A stretch of DNA of 64,000 nucleotides, from positions 156,228-220,227 of the forward strand of contig JADIYN010000006.1 in NCBI GenBank assembly GCA_016705335.1, in the 5' to 3' direction. Origin of the DNA: Draconibacterium sp. (GTDB taxonomy: Bacteria > Bacteroidota > Bacteroidia > Bacteroidales > Prolixibacteraceae). Positions 27,353-36,487 of this stretch are shown in pieces; the first letter of the stretch is position 1, and every line of letters begins with the position of its first letter. The notes under the pieces were generated by a model. The model was not told the origin of the DNA, made no database searches, and was given only the letters and a program-made list of their open reading frames with translations. The translations under genes were made by a program, and so were the position numbers.

Positions 27353-29821
27353 CTATATTCCTCTTGCATTTCTGTCCAGTTGCTCGGCTTCAGTAAAATC
27401 GTTCTCAGAAACATGTCCTTCCAGCGGAACAATACGTTCGTGAATGGCATCGATAAACCACTGAGCTTGCGGGAAAAATGAATCTTCAAGTTCGTAAGCA
27501 GGTGTAATCCAGTTTCGCGAGCCGACTACAACCGGTGGCGCATCTAAATAATCAAAAGCAAGCTCGGTAATGTTTGAAGCCAAATCGCGAAGAAACGACC
27601 CGCGACCCGAAGCATCACCGGAAATAATTATGCGTCCGGTTTTCTTTACCGATTCAATTACCAAATCATAATTAAATGGAACTAATGAACGGGCATCAAT
27701 TACTTCTGCCGAAAAATTATATTTTTCTTCAAGGATTTTTGCTGCATCCAACGCACGGTAAAGTGTAGCTCCTACTGTCAGTATTGTAATGTCAGTTCCT
27801 TCTCTTTTAATATCAGGTTCGCCCATTGGTATTTCATAATATTCAGCCGGAACACCTTCTTTATGGAACATTTCGCCAATATCGTAAACGCGCTGGCTTT
27901 CGAAGAAAATAACCGGGTCGGTTCCCTGCAAGGCTGAGTTCATCAAACCTTTGGCATCGTACGGTGTAACCGGGAAAACAACTTTCAATCCCGGAATGTG
28001 GGCTGCAAGAGCTGTCCAGTCCTGCGAGTGTTGCGCCCCATATTTTGAGCCAACAGAAACACGGATTACAACCGGCATTTTCAAAACGTTTCCGCTCATA
28101 GCCTGCCATTTTGGAAGCTGGTTAAAAACTTCATCACCGGCACGGCCAAGAAAATCGCAATACATAATTTCGGGAACAACGCGGCCACCACACATGGCGT
28201 AACCAATGGCAGTTCCAACAATTGATGCTTCGGAAATGGGCGAGTTAAAAAGCCTGTGATACGGTAGCGCTTCCGTTAATCCACGATAAACTGCAAAAGC
28301 GCCGCCCCAGTCGCGGTTTTCTTCGCCATAAGCAATCAAAGTAGGGTCTTTGTAAAAACGATCGACGATTGCTTCAAAAATTCCGTCGCGCAAAGCATAA
28401 GTTTTTATTTTTGAATGTGGTTTACCATTTTCGTCAAATGCAAACCTTTCTTTTGTTTCAAGTTGTTTTACCCGTGGGTTTTCTTCCATTGGGTGGTTCA
28501 CTTCCACCGGGCGGTCCTCCATTTTGTCCATACTTTTATTGCTGAACATCATGTCACCAATCAGGTTCGGGTGTTTTTTCATGTCCATGTGCGGTGAAAC
28601 CTCATCATCAATTGCAAGTTTCAATGATGAAGTTATGATCTCGATAATATCATTTTTTATTTTTTCGAGATCTTCTTTTTTGGCGATTCCTGTTCGCACC
28701 AATTCGCTGCCAAACCAAACAATTGAGTCCTGTTTTTCCCAGGCTTCCACCTCTTCTTTTGACCGGTATGATGAAGCATCGGAAGGCGAGTGTCCGCTAT
28801 AACGATAAGTTAATACATCCAATAAAACAGGTCCGCGTTTTTCCTCAAGAATTTTCTTTTTGCGTTTGTATGCATCGATAACGGCAAGCGGATTGTAGCC
28901 GTCAACGCGCTCGGCGTGCATTTGATCGCGGTTAACACCTGCGCCAATTCTTGCGGCAATAGAATATCCCATTGTTTCGCCGCAGGTTTGTCCGCCCATG
29001 CCATATTGGTTGTTCATAATGTTTACAATAAGGGGCAAACCACCTTTCATATCGCCTTCCCACAATTCGGTAAACTGATCCATTGTTGCAAAAGCCAAAC
29101 CTTCCCAAACCGGGCCGCAAGCCATTGAAGCATCGCCGATATTGGCCACAACAATACCGGGTTTGCGGTTTACTTTTTTGTAAAGTGCAGCTCCAACCGA
29201 AATATCGCCTGAACCACCAACAATTGCGTTATTCGGGTAAACACCAAATGGAGTGAAAAACGCGTGCATCGATCCACCCAAACCTTTGTTAAAACCGGTT
29301 TCGCGGGCAAAAATTTCAGCTAAAGTTCCGTATAAAAGAAATTTTATGGCCAGTTCTTTTGTTGTTCCGGTGTGTCCCGCTTTTACAGGCGCCAATGTAA
29401 TTCCGTCAAAATGGGTTTCCATTATTGTTTCGAGTTGTTCATCACTCAGTTTGTCAATGGCAGATAATCCTTTGGCAAGAATTTCGCCATGACTGCGGTG
29501 CGAACCAAAGATAAAATCTTCGACATCGAGCGTGTAGGCCATTCCAACTGCTGCCGCTTCCTGACCGATGGAAAGGTGTGCCGGTCCCGGATGATCGTAT
29601 TTTACCTCGTTGTATTCGCCCCGGATTTTTATCAGGTTCAACATGGTTTCAAACTCGCGGATTACTACCATATCATGAAATATCCGGAGGAAATCTTCTT
29701 TTGAGAAATTTTCTTTTTCCTCTTCAATTGTTTTGTTGTATTGATTTACAGGAATTGGTTTGAATTCCAACTGACTTGGTTTACGAACCTGGTCTGGGTT
29801 TATGTATTGTACTTTTGGCAT
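27353..29821 (-). CDS. 2-oxoacid dehydrogenase E1, fused alpha and beta subunits
   Basis: 822 aa thiamin-diphosphate enzyme of the branched-chain 2-oxoacid/pyruvate type. The alpha half (about 1-430) has HRSHGEILAKG, GSMHAFFTPFGVYPNNAIVGG and the ThDP motif region GDASMACGPVWEGLAFA...NNQYGMGG. The beta half (about 470-822) has LIAYGEENRDWGGAFAVYRGL, FNSPISEASIVGTAIGYAMCGGRVVPEIMYCDF and SQDWTALAAHIPGLKVVFPVTPYDAKGLM. Such alpha-beta fusions are known in Bacteroidota. It feeds the E2 gene immediately upstream in the same operon; no E3 is adjacent. The gene is intact. Confidence 0.92.
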   Translation of the reverse strand: MPKVQYINPDQVRKPSQLEFKPIPVNQYNKTIEEEKENFSKEDFLRIFHDMVVIREFETMLNLIKIRGEYNEVKYDHPGPAHLSIGQEAAAVGMAYTLDVEDFIFGSHRSHGEILAKGLSAIDKLSDEQLETIMETHFDGITLAPVKAGHTGTTKELAIKFLLYGTLAEIFARETGFNKGLGGSMHAFFTPFGVYPNNAIVGGSGDISVGAALYKKVNRKPGIVVANIGDASMACGPVWEGLAFATMDQFTELWEGDMKGGLPLIVNIMNNQYGMGGQTCGETMGYSIAARIGAGVNRDQMHAERVDGYNPLAVIDAYKRKKKILEEKRGPVLLDVLTYRYSGHSPSDASSYRSKEEVEAWEKQDSIVWFGSELVRTGIAKKEDLEKIKNDIIEIITSSLKLAIDDEVSPHMDMKKHPNLIGDMMFSNKSMDKMEDRPVEVNHPMEENPRVKQLETKERFAFDENGKPHSKIKTYALRDGIFEAIVDRFYKDPTLIAYGEENRDWGGAFAVYRGLTEALPYHRLFNSPISEASIVGTAIGYAMCGGRVVPEIMYCDFLGRAGDEVFNQLPKWQAMSGNVLKMPVVIRVSVGSKYGAQHSQDWTALAAHIPGLKVVFPVTPYDAKGLMNSALQGTDPVIFFESQRVYDIGEMFHKEGVPAEYYEIPMGEPDIKREGTDITILTVGATLYRALDAAKILEEKYNFSAEVIDARSLVPFNYDLVIESVKKTGRIIISGDASGRGSFLRDLASNITELAFDYLDAPPVVVGSRNWITPAYELEDSFFPQAQWFIDAIHERIVPLEGHVSENDFTEAEQLDRNARGI

Positions 29822-29868
29822 TGGTTCCTTCTTTAAACTTTAAACGTTGACTTTAAACTGAAGATTTC

Positions 29869-31106
29869 CTATCTGGTTGCGGATTTCTGCAAGAAAAGTG
29901 TTGCTTCTCCGCCATCCAGCGCCTGATGATTGTATGTGAGCAAAGCCCGATCATTGGCACAAATCCGTAAACGCCTTCTTCGATTTCCTTTGGCCGCGGA
30001 ATAATTGCACAAACTCCAAGAATTGCTGTTTGAGGCAAATTGATTACCGGCGTAAACATTTCAACACCATAATTTCCGAGGTTCGAAACCGTGAAAGTTG
30101 CAGCGGCGGGATTGAGTAAATCAGGATTTACATTTCCGTTGCGTGCGGCGGTTGACAATTCTTTTAACTGGCTTGAAAGTCCGTTAATTGAAAGATCATC
30201 GGCATTTTTAAGTGTAGGAACCATCAATCCACGCTCCGTATCAACCGCCAAACCGAGGTGTACTTTATTGAACCACTTCATTTTATCGCCATGATAGTGA
30301 GTGTTTACCTGTGGAAATTTTTCCAAAGCGCGGATTACAGCAAAGCAAACCAAATCGTTGATGGTAATATTTTGTTTTATTTTCCCTTCGGCAAATTCAG
30401 CTTTAAATTTCTTACGTAAACGTTGGAGTTGACGGGCATCGGCGCTTAAATGGTGAGTTAACTGAGCAGAATTTTGCAACGACAGGTGCATGGCGTTGGC
30501 AATCAGTTTGCGGATATTTGGAATCGATTTAATTTCAAAATCATCGCCTGATTCCAAAACAATTGAAGGAGCTGAAGGTGCAATAGATTTTTGAGCTATC
30601 GAAACTTTTGGTTGTTCAACAATTTTTTCTGCGTTTTCAATATCGCGGGCAATAATTCGTCCGTGCGGGCCCGAACCTTTTAAAGTTTGAATGTCAACGC
30701 CTTTCTTCTCTGCCATATTTTTTGCCAATGGCGAAATGCGGATCCGCATATCGGTTGGGTCAATTTCGACTTCAAATTCAATTACTTTCGGGGCTTCATC
30801 CGCAACTTTTACTTCAGGTTTATCTTCCGTTAGTGTCGTTCCCGGAGAAAATTCATCGATTGATTCGCCTTTTTTCCCGATTACAGCGACATTTACCAAA
30901 ACCGGAACTTCGTCGCCTTCATTAAAAAAAGTGGCTAAAAGAACTCCGTCTTCTTTTGCTTCTTCTTCAAATGACGCTTTGTCGGTTTCATAGGAGAAAA
31001 GAATGTCGCCAACGCTAACTTCTTCGCCAACGGTTTTATACCACTGCCCCAAAATGCAGGTTTCAACCGATTGGCCCTGGCGAGGCATTAAAACTGGTAC
31101 TGCCAT
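29869..31106 (-). CDS. 2-oxoacid dehydrogenase E2, dihydrolipoamide acyltransferase (late frameshift)
   Basis: A lipoyl domain comes first, with the lipoylated Lys in FSYETDKASFEEEA (about residue 43). It is followed by the peripheral-subunit (E3)-binding segment RISPLAKNMAEKKGVDIQTLKGSGPHGRIIARDI, then the catalytic core (IPNIRKLIANAMHLSLQNSAQLTHHL..., GLMVPTLKNADDLS, TFTVSNLGNYGVEMFTPVIN). In the sequence as given the frame drifts near 29940. Adding one base restores LTYNHQALDGGEATLFLQKSATR, containing the catalytic HxxxDG, and a stop at 29869-29871. The uncorrected frame ends at 29853. It is the first gene of the E2-E1 operon and divergent from the GntR regulator. Confidence 0.9.
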
Positions 31107-31136
31107 ATTTTTATTGGTTTTATGATTTTCTAATTT

Positions 31137-31152
31137 ACTTGTTAATACAAAT
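31137..31152. promoter_or_regulatory. Candidate GntR operator 1
   Basis: ACTTGTTAATACAAAT resembles the perfect palindrome at 31235-31252 and contains a TTGT-N4-ACAA core. It lies 31 bases upstream of the E2 start. Confidence 0.45.
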
Positions 31153-31234
31153 ATTTATTTGACAAAATATTATATTATTGATTATCTGAACTTTAAACTT
31201 TTCAAAAATATCAGGTTGTAAAATTATATTTTTA

Positions 31235-31252
31235 AACTTGTATTTACAAGTT
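31235..31252. promoter_or_regulatory. Candidate GntR operator 2 (perfect palindrome)
   Basis: AACTTGTATTTACAAGTT is an 8+2+8 perfect palindrome with a TnGT...ACnA core as in GntR-family sites. It sits just upstream of a TTTG -33 box (31255-31258) and the -7 box of the GntR gene. Confidence 0.6.
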
Positions 31253-31254
31253 GT

Positions 31255-31284
31255 TTTGAAAGTTTTAATTTTATTTTAACTTTG
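31255..31284 (+). promoter_or_regulatory. Promoter of the GntR gene
   Basis: TTTG (31255-31258), an 18-base spacer, then TAACTTTG (31277-31284). Both elements of the Bacteroidota consensus are present. Only seven bases separate it from the ATG. Confidence 0.6.
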
Positions 31285-31291
31285 AAGCCAT

Positions 31292-32000
31292 ATGGAACAA
31301 ATTCCACAATATCGAAAACTGTACGAATTGCTTCGGAAACATATTGTTGAAGGCATTTATGAAGAGGGGAGTTTATTGCCTTCGGAAAACGAATTGTGTG
31401 CAACGTATCAAATGACTCGTCCAACTGTGCGGCATGCACTTGATACTTTAGTTAAAGAAGGATTGATTTTGAAGCAGCAGGGAAAAGGAAGTATCGTTCG
31501 GAAACAAATACAGAATATTGGTATTTTGTCGATTTCGGGCACTGCTTCGGCAATTGGTGTGCGCTATCTGAAAACCGATATACTACAAAAGCCCGAAATC
31601 CGCGTATGGCCCGAAAATTTTCCCTTTTGAACTTTCGGAAATTGAGAAGGAAATGGGTTGCGTTTATATGGAAAGACTTAGTTATGTTGATGAAGTGCCA
31701 GTTTTTTACGACATCAATCATTTACCAAACACGTATTTGCCCAGAATTACAACCCGCTCTTTTGAAAACAAATCATTATTTGAGATCCTGCGAAAACATT
31801 ATCAGATTGAAATATTGGGTGGCGAACAAAAGTTAAAAGCCATAAAACCCGATGATAAAATAAAACAATTACTCAAATTAAAATCAGGCCAGCCGGTTTT
31901 ACATATCGAGCGTAAATTAACTACCAACAAAGCAGGATTCAATATCTACTCAACCATATATTTTAATTCGGATAAGCACGCCATTTTTGGGAGTTTTTGA
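31292..32000 (+). CDS. GntR-family regulator with UTRA domain (frameshifted)
   Basis: HutC-type transcription factor. The N-terminal winged helix is QYRKLYELLRKHIVEGIYEEGSLLPSENELCATYQMTRPTVRHALDTLVKEGLI. It is followed by a ligand-binding UTRA domain (MERLSYVDEVPVFYDINHLPNTYLP, LKLKSGQPVLHIERKLTTN, YSTIYFNSDKHAIFG). The frame breaks near 31618 in TTTTCCCTTTT. Removing one base gives ENFPFELSEIEKEMGCVYMERL. The full length is about 235 aa. Divergent orientation and operators indicate control of the 2-oxoacid dehydrogenase genes and of itself. The ligand is unknown; a branched-chain keto acid or acyl-CoA is a guess. Confidence 0.85.
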
Positions 32001-32058
32001 GGGAAGTTCGAATTCACTCTATTTTGAAAAACTTTCATTTTCATTCGTTATAAAGTTT

Positions 32059-32066
32059 TATATTTG
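32059..32066 (+). promoter_or_regulatory. Putative -7 box (TATATTTG) of the queuosine operon
   Basis: TATATTTG fits TAnnTTTG, and transcription from it would begin a few bases before the riboswitch. Confidence 0.5.
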
Positions 32067-32080
32067 CGCCGTTAAAAATC

Positions 32081-32113
32081 ACGTGTTCTTGATAACCACG
32101 TAAAAAACAAGAG
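32081..32113 (+). promoter_or_regulatory. preQ1-I riboswitch
   Basis: P1 ACGTG (32081-32085) pairs with CACGT (32097-32101). The loop TTCTTGATAAC holds CTTG (32088-32091), which pairs with CAAG (32108-32111) in the A-rich tail AAAAAACAAGAG to form the H-type pseudoknot. The loop ends TAAC, placing a cytosine (32096) where the known class I aptamers have their preQ1-recognising C. The tail and the likely ribosome-binding bases overlap, three bases before the ATG, so ligand binding should block translation initiation of the queuosine operon. Confidence 0.9.
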
Positions 32114-32114
32114 T

Positions 32115-32794
32115 ATGAAAAACAAAGTTTCAGTGTTGTTTATGTTGGCGGGCATTTTATTCGCAGCCTGCCTTTTGGTTTCCAATATTCTTGCATCAAA
32201 AATTATGATGGTTGGCCCATGGTCGGCTCCGGCCGGGGTGCTTGTGTTTCCGCTGGCATATATTATAAATGATGTAATTGCCGAAGTTTGGGGATATAGC
32301 AAGGCGCGGCTTATTATCTGGGCAGGATTTGGCGTTAATTTGCTTGCGGTACTTTTTTTTAGTCTTGGCATTGTTGCAACTCCAGCCCCTTTTTATAATT
32401 CGCAGGAAGCCTTTTCCACAGTACTGGGAAACACGCCACGCATTGTAGCCGCCAGTTTACTGGCCTATCTTGTGGGATCTTTTCTTAATGCGTACATCAT
32501 GAGCAGATTTAAAGTGCTCACCCGTGGAAAAGGATTTTCTATCCGCGCGGTGGTATCAACTTTGGTTGGAGAAGGAGCCGATTCATTAATTTTTATAACA
32601 GTTGCGTTTGCCGGTATTTTTCCTGCCGGAGTTCTGTTTACAATGGTTTTAACGCAGTCAATAATAAAAACTGTTTACGAAATTGCTATTCTGCCGCTAA
32701 CAGTTTGGGTTGTTGGAAAAGTAAAAAACTGGAAGGTGAAGATGTTTTTGATGTTGCTGTTTCGTATAATCCATTTAAATTAAGCGAAGTTTGA
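32115..32794 (+). CDS. Queuosine precursor transporter (YhhQ family), frameshifted near the end
   Basis: Inner-membrane ECF-like transporter for preQ0/preQ1-type precursors, with six predicted membrane segments. Family motifs LLVSNILASKIM, VLVFPLAYIINDVIAEVWGYSKAR and VSTLVGEGADSLIFITVAFAG are visible. As written, the frame ends at 32783 with an atypical tail. One base missing near 32724 restores KKLEGEDVFDVAVSYNPFKL, the conserved C-terminus, with a stop at 32792-32794, two bases before queC. It lies directly under a preQ1-I riboswitch and heads the transporter-queC-queF operon. Confidence 0.92.
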
Positions 32795-32795
32795 A

Positions 32796-33455
32796 ATGAA
32801 AAATGGTAAGGCATTAGTACTTTTTTCGGGTGGCCAGGATTCAACAACCTGCCTGTTTTGGGCAAAAGAGCAATTTTCTGAGGTTGTGGCATTGGCTTTT
32901 AATTATGGACAACGACACAGAGTTGAGCTGGAAGCCGCAAAAAGTATTGCAAAAAATGCTGGTGTTCAGCTGGAAATATTAAAACTCGATTTACTTGCTC
33001 AACTTACAGTCAATTCTCTTACCACGCCAAATATGGAAGTGGAAAAAGAAAAGCCTGAAGAGCGACCGCCCAACACTTTGGTTGAAGGCCGAAACATGCT
33101 GTTTATTACTTATGCTGCCATATTTGCCAAAGCCCGGAACATAAATAATCTGGTTACCGGAGTTGGTCAGGCCGATTTTAGCGGATACCCCGATTGTCGA
33201 AACGATTTTATCCTTTCGCTCAATAAAACCTTAAACCTCTCGATGGATTATAATTACACAATTCACACACCGCTAATGTGGAAAAACAAAAGCGAAATCT
33301 GGCAACTTTCCGATGAACTCGGCGTGTTCAACCTTGTACTAAACGAAACCGTAACCTGCTACAACGGAATAAAAGGTGTCGGTTGCGGTGAATGCCCTTC
33401 TTGCGGTTTAAGAAACAAAGGTTTAGCAAATTATCTGAAGTCAAATTGCAAATAA
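32796..33455 (+). CDS. queC: 7-cyano-7-deazaguanine (preQ0) synthase
   Basis: Converts 7-carboxy-7-deazaguanine to preQ0 with ATP and ammonia. 219 aa. The PP-loop VLFSGGQDSTTCLFWA is at residues 7-22. Zinc-binding cysteines are in CYNGIKGVGCGECPSCGLRNKGL near the C-terminus. The internal NMLFITYAAIFAKARNINNLVTGV block is also diagnostic. It is the second gene of the riboswitch-controlled operon and intact. Confidence 0.96.
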   Translation: MKNGKALVLFSGGQDSTTCLFWAKEQFSEVVALAFNYGQRHRVELEAAKSIAKNAGVQLEILKLDLLAQLTVNSLTTPNMEVEKEKPEERPPNTLVEGRNMLFITYAAIFAKARNINNLVTGVGQADFSGYPDCRNDFILSLNKTLNLSMDYNYTIHTPLMWKNKSEIWQLSDELGVFNLVLNETVTCYNGIKGVGCGECPSCGLRNKGLANYLKSNCK

Positions 33456-33483
33456 AAATGTTTAACAAATCAATACTCAAAAT

Positions 33484-33954
33484 ATGAACGATTTAAAACA
33501 TCTCGGTCAGGAAACCCAATATCAATTCGATTATCAACCAAATCTTCTTGAATCTTTTGATAACAAACATCCTGAAAACGACTATTTTGTAAAATTCAAC
33601 AGCCCTGAGTTTACCAGTCTCTGCCCAATTACAGGCCAGCCGGATTATGCAACAATTTACCTGAGTTATATCCCGGATAAAAAACTGGTTGAGAGTAAAA
33701 GTATGAAGCTTTATTTGTTCAGCTTTCGCAATCATGGCGCTTTTCATGAAGATTGCATGAACGTCATTATGAAAGATTTGGTTAAACTGCTTGAACCAAA
33801 ATACATTGAAGTTTGGGGAAAATTCCTTCCCCGTGGAGGATTGAGCATCGATCCGTTTTGTAATTACGGCCAACCCGGAACAAAATATGAAGAAATGGCA
33901 TGGTACAGATTGCAAAATCATGATTTGAACCCTGAGAAAGTGGATAACAGATAG
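33484..33954 (+). CDS. queF: NADPH-dependent preQ0 reductase (preQ1 synthase)
   Basis: Reduces the nitrile of preQ0 to the amine of preQ1. 156 aa, the short unimodular QueF type. The catalytic Cys is in FTSLCPITGQPDYATI (about residue 43) with the partner Asp in GQPD. The NADPH-side motif ESKSMKLYLFSFRNHGAFHEDC and the C-terminal FLPRGGLSIDPF are conserved. It follows queC by 28 bases and closes the operon. Its product, preQ1, is the likely riboswitch ligand, giving feedback control. Confidence 0.96.
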   Translation: MNDLKHLGQETQYQFDYQPNLLESFDNKHPENDYFVKFNSPEFTSLCPITGQPDYATIYLSYIPDKKLVESKSMKLYLFSFRNHGAFHEDCMNVIMKDLVKLLEPKYIEVWGKFLPRGGLSIDPFCNYGQPGTKYEEMAWYRLQNHDLNPEKVDNR

Positions 33955-34052
33955 ATATAGTATCAGGTATCAAGATGTTTTGTATCAAGTATTAAGATTT
34001 TGAGTATCAAGCAGCAAGATTTTTGAGCATCAAGACAGGAATCCAGTATCCA
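33955..34052. repeat. Degenerate TATCAAG short repeats
   Basis: At least four imperfect units of the type GTATCAAG..AAGATTTT occupy the gap before the YkgJ-like gene. A reverse-complement version (CTTGATACTTGATAC) lies at 51571-51585. Confidence 0.6.
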
Positions 34053-34055
34053 TCA

Positions 34056-34559
34056 ATGAAAAAAGTAACTTACAGAACACCCGATGAATTAAAGCTGCTG
34101 ACAAATAAAACCTGGCAGGAAACTTCTGCTTTTGTCAAAAAACTAAAAAAGAAAAAACCCAAAAACCTGGATGACACGGTTCATGAACTTCATGTTGAGG
34201 CTTTTGCAACATTCAATTGTCTTGATTGTGCAAACTGTTGCAAAACTATTGGTCCCCGATTAATTGATAAAGACATCGAAAGGCTGGCCAAACATCTGAA
34301 AATGAAAGTTTCAGATTTCACTGATCAGTATATTTTAACGGATGAAGATGGCGATTACGTTTTTAAAGACCACCCTTGTCCGTTTTTATTGCCCGATAAT
34401 TATTGCATGGTTTATGAAAATCGACCCCGCGCTTGCCGCGAATATCCGCACACCGACCGCAAACGCTTTTACCAAATCCTCCCACTTTCGCACAAAAACT
34501 GCGAAACCTGCCCTGTAGTTCATGAAGTTTTTGAAGAGTTAAAACTTCGGAATTGGTAA
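34056..34559 (+). CDS. YkgJ-family Cys-cluster (putative zinc/iron) protein
   Basis: 167 aa from ATG 34056 (MKKVTYRTPDELKLL). The cysteine arrangement FNCLDCANCCKTIGPRL, HPCPFL, NYCMVYENRPRACREYP and NCETCP is that of the YkgJ/UPF0153 family, thought to bind a metal cluster. The biochemical role is unknown. It is intact and follows the queuosine operon after a short repeat region, so it may or may not be co-transcribed. Confidence 0.85.
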   Translation: MKKVTYRTPDELKLLTNKTWQETSAFVKKLKKKKPKNLDDTVHELHVEAFATFNCLDCANCCKTIGPRLIDKDIERLAKHLKMKVSDFTDQYILTDEDGDYVFKDHPCPFLLPDNYCMVYENRPRACREYPHTDRKRFYQILPLSHKNCETCPVVHEVFEELKLRNW

Positions 34560-34599
34560 AACTATTTACCATTAAAACCTCTTCAAAATAATAATTAAA

Positions 34600-34607
34600 T
34601 ATCTTTG
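34600..34607 (+). promoter_or_regulatory. Putative -7 box (TATCTTTG) for porQ
   Basis: Fits TAnnTTTG and lies 29 bases before the porQ ATG. Confidence 0.45.
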
Positions 34608-34635
34608 GCGTTTTAGTGAAAACGTTATTGTTCGA

Positions 34636-35667
34636 ATGAAGCAGAAATTTTACCTCGTCATTATATTTTGTTTTTCAATGCTTTTTGCGAAAGCCCAAAT
34701 TGGCGGTGAAAATACCTACCAGTTTCTTGAGCTAACAAATTCAGCACGAATTGCCGCTCTTGGAGGTAACCAGATTGCAATTTTGGATACTACCGACTTA
34801 AACCTGCCCTACCACAACCCGGCTGCACTGCACAAGGGAATGGAAAATAAAGTTTTGGTAAATTATGTAAACTACATGACGGATATCAATTACGGCTATG
34901 CTTCGTTTGCAAAATCATTCGACAGTATTGGGAATTTTGCTGTTGCCATTCATTATATCAATTACGGAAATTTTAAGGAAGCAACCGAGTTTGGCGAACT
35001 TACGGGTAGAAATTTTAAAGCTGCGGAGTATGCTTTTCATTTCATCTATTCAAACAATTTTAAAAGATTGAACTACGGCGTGGCAATCAAGCCTGTACTT
35101 TCTTCGTTTGAAAGTTACCAGTCATTTGGAATTGCAGCTGATCTCGGCGTCAGTTTCGCCAGTTTAAGTAAATTTACAAATGTTTCTTTGGTAGCACGAA
35201 ATGTTGGTTCACAGATAACAACTTATTACGATAACGGAGATTACGAGAAAATTCCATTTAACCTGCAGGCAGGTATTAGCAGGAGATTGAAACATGCCCC
35301 AATAAATCTCGCACTAAATATGCAATACTTAAATCACTGGGATTTGGGAAATCCTGAACCCGATGAAAACAGCGATGAAGAAATCGATTTTTTTAAAAGA
35401 GAAGAGGGTTTTGGCAAACAAATCATGCGGCACATGGTTCTTGGCATCGAAATTTTGCCTTCCCAAAATTTTATTATCAGAGCTGGATATAATTACCAGC
35501 GTCGGCAGGAATTAAAATTCAGTGAAAGACCCGGAATGGTTGGATTTTCAGCAGGTTTTGGTTTAAAAATCAAACGTTTTCGCCTCGATTATGGTATTTC
35601 GCAATATCATTTGGCGGGTTCTTCAAACTTGTTTTCATTGGCAATAAACCTCAATAACAACTTCTGA
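34636..35667 (+). CDS. porQ: Type IX secretion system protein PorQ
   Basis: 343 aa outer-membrane beta-barrel of the FadL-like PorV/PorQ type. It has a signal peptide (MKQKFYLVIIFCFSMLFAKAQ), then the PorQ opening GGENTYQFLELTNSARIAALGGNQIAI and repeated amphipathic strands ending in an aromatic residue (NLFSLAINLNNNF). PorQ is an accessory of the type IX system that exports and anchors proteins with C-terminal sorting domains. The order porQ-cmk-ispH is a common Bacteroidota arrangement and supports the call. Confidence 0.92.
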   Translation: MKQKFYLVIIFCFSMLFAKAQIGGENTYQFLELTNSARIAALGGNQIAILDTTDLNLPYHNPAALHKGMENKVLVNYVNYMTDINYGYASFAKSFDSIGNFAVAIHYINYGNFKEATEFGELTGRNFKAAEYAFHFIYSNNFKRLNYGVAIKPVLSSFESYQSFGIAADLGVSFASLSKFTNVSLVARNVGSQITTYYDNGDYEKIPFNLQAGISRRLKHAPINLALNMQYLNHWDLGNPEPDENSDEEIDFFKREEGFGKQIMRHMVLGIEILPSQNFIIRAGYNYQRRQELKFSERPGMVGFSAGFGLKIKRFRLDYGISQYHLAGSSNLFSLAINLNNNF

Positions 35668-35714
35668 TCAGTACAATTGGAAAAAGATGAAATTGTCTGA
35701 TTTAAAAAATCAGC

Positions 35715-35722
35715 TATCTTTG
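35715..35722 (+). promoter_or_regulatory. Putative -7 box (TATCTTTG) for cmk
   Basis: Fits TAnnTTTG, 66 bases before the cmk ATG. Confidence 0.4.
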
Positions 35723-35788
35723 TTTTTTTAGATTTTAGATTAATAGATTTGAGTATTGAGACTATTTCAATCCAATCAAAACATTAAA

Positions 35789-36487
35789 ATGGCTGTTAAA
35801 AAAATAATAATTGCAATCGACGGACATTCTTCGTGCGGAAAAAGCACAATGGCAAAATCCCTGGCACAGGAACTCGGTTATGTATATATCGACAGCGGGG
35901 CAATGTACAGGGTTGTTACTTTGTATGCCTTGCGAAATGGACTGATCAATAATGGTGTACCTGATACTAAAAAGATTATCGGAGAACTGAAAAACATAAA
36001 AATTACTTTTAAGTGGGATGAACTTGCAGGCAAAAACACTACTTTTTTGAATGGCGAAAATGTGGAAGAAGAAATCCGCCGGCTCGAAGTTTCACAAAAT
36101 GTCAGTCCAATTAGTACGATTGCCGAAGTGCGGCACGAAATGGTAAAACAACAACGCGAAAACGGTAAAAACAAAGGAATTGTAATGGATGGCCGCGATA
36201 TTGGGACAGTTGTTTTCCCTGATGCTGAATTAAAAATATTTATGACAGCATCTCCTGAAATTCGCGCTCAACGCCGTTTTGACGAGTTAAATCAAAAAGG
36301 TGTGGAAGTTGATTTTGCTGAAATTCTGGAAAATGTTGAAGGCCGTGATCAAATCGACTCAAACCGCAAAGTCAGCCCACTAAAAAAAGCCGATGACGCG
36401 CTGATTTTGGACAATAGCAATTTAACCCGCGAACAGCAACTAAAATGGACATTGGAGAGAGTTAAAGAAAAAACTGAAGGAAAATGA
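35789..36487 (+). CDS. cmk: Cytidylate kinase
   Basis: Phosphorylates CMP and dCMP. 232 aa from ATG 35789. The P-loop is AIDGHSSCGKSTMAKSLA, the CMP-binding region includes DSGAMYRVVTLYALRNG, and GIVMDGRDIGTVVFPDAELKIFMTAS and DQIDSNRKVSPLKKADDALILDNS are standard. The last codons overlap the ispH start (GGAAAATGATAG), so the two are translationally coupled. The gene is intact. Confidence 0.95.
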   Translation: MAVKKIIIAIDGHSSCGKSTMAKSLAQELGYVYIDSGAMYRVVTLYALRNGLINNGVPDTKKIIGELKNIKITFKWDELAGKNTTFLNGENVEEEIRRLEVSQNVSPISTIAEVRHEMVKQQRENGKNKGIVMDGRDIGTVVFPDAELKIFMTASPEIRAQRRFDELNQKGVEVDFAEILENVEGRDQIDSNRKVSPLKKADDALILDNSNLTREQQLKWTLERVKEKTEGK

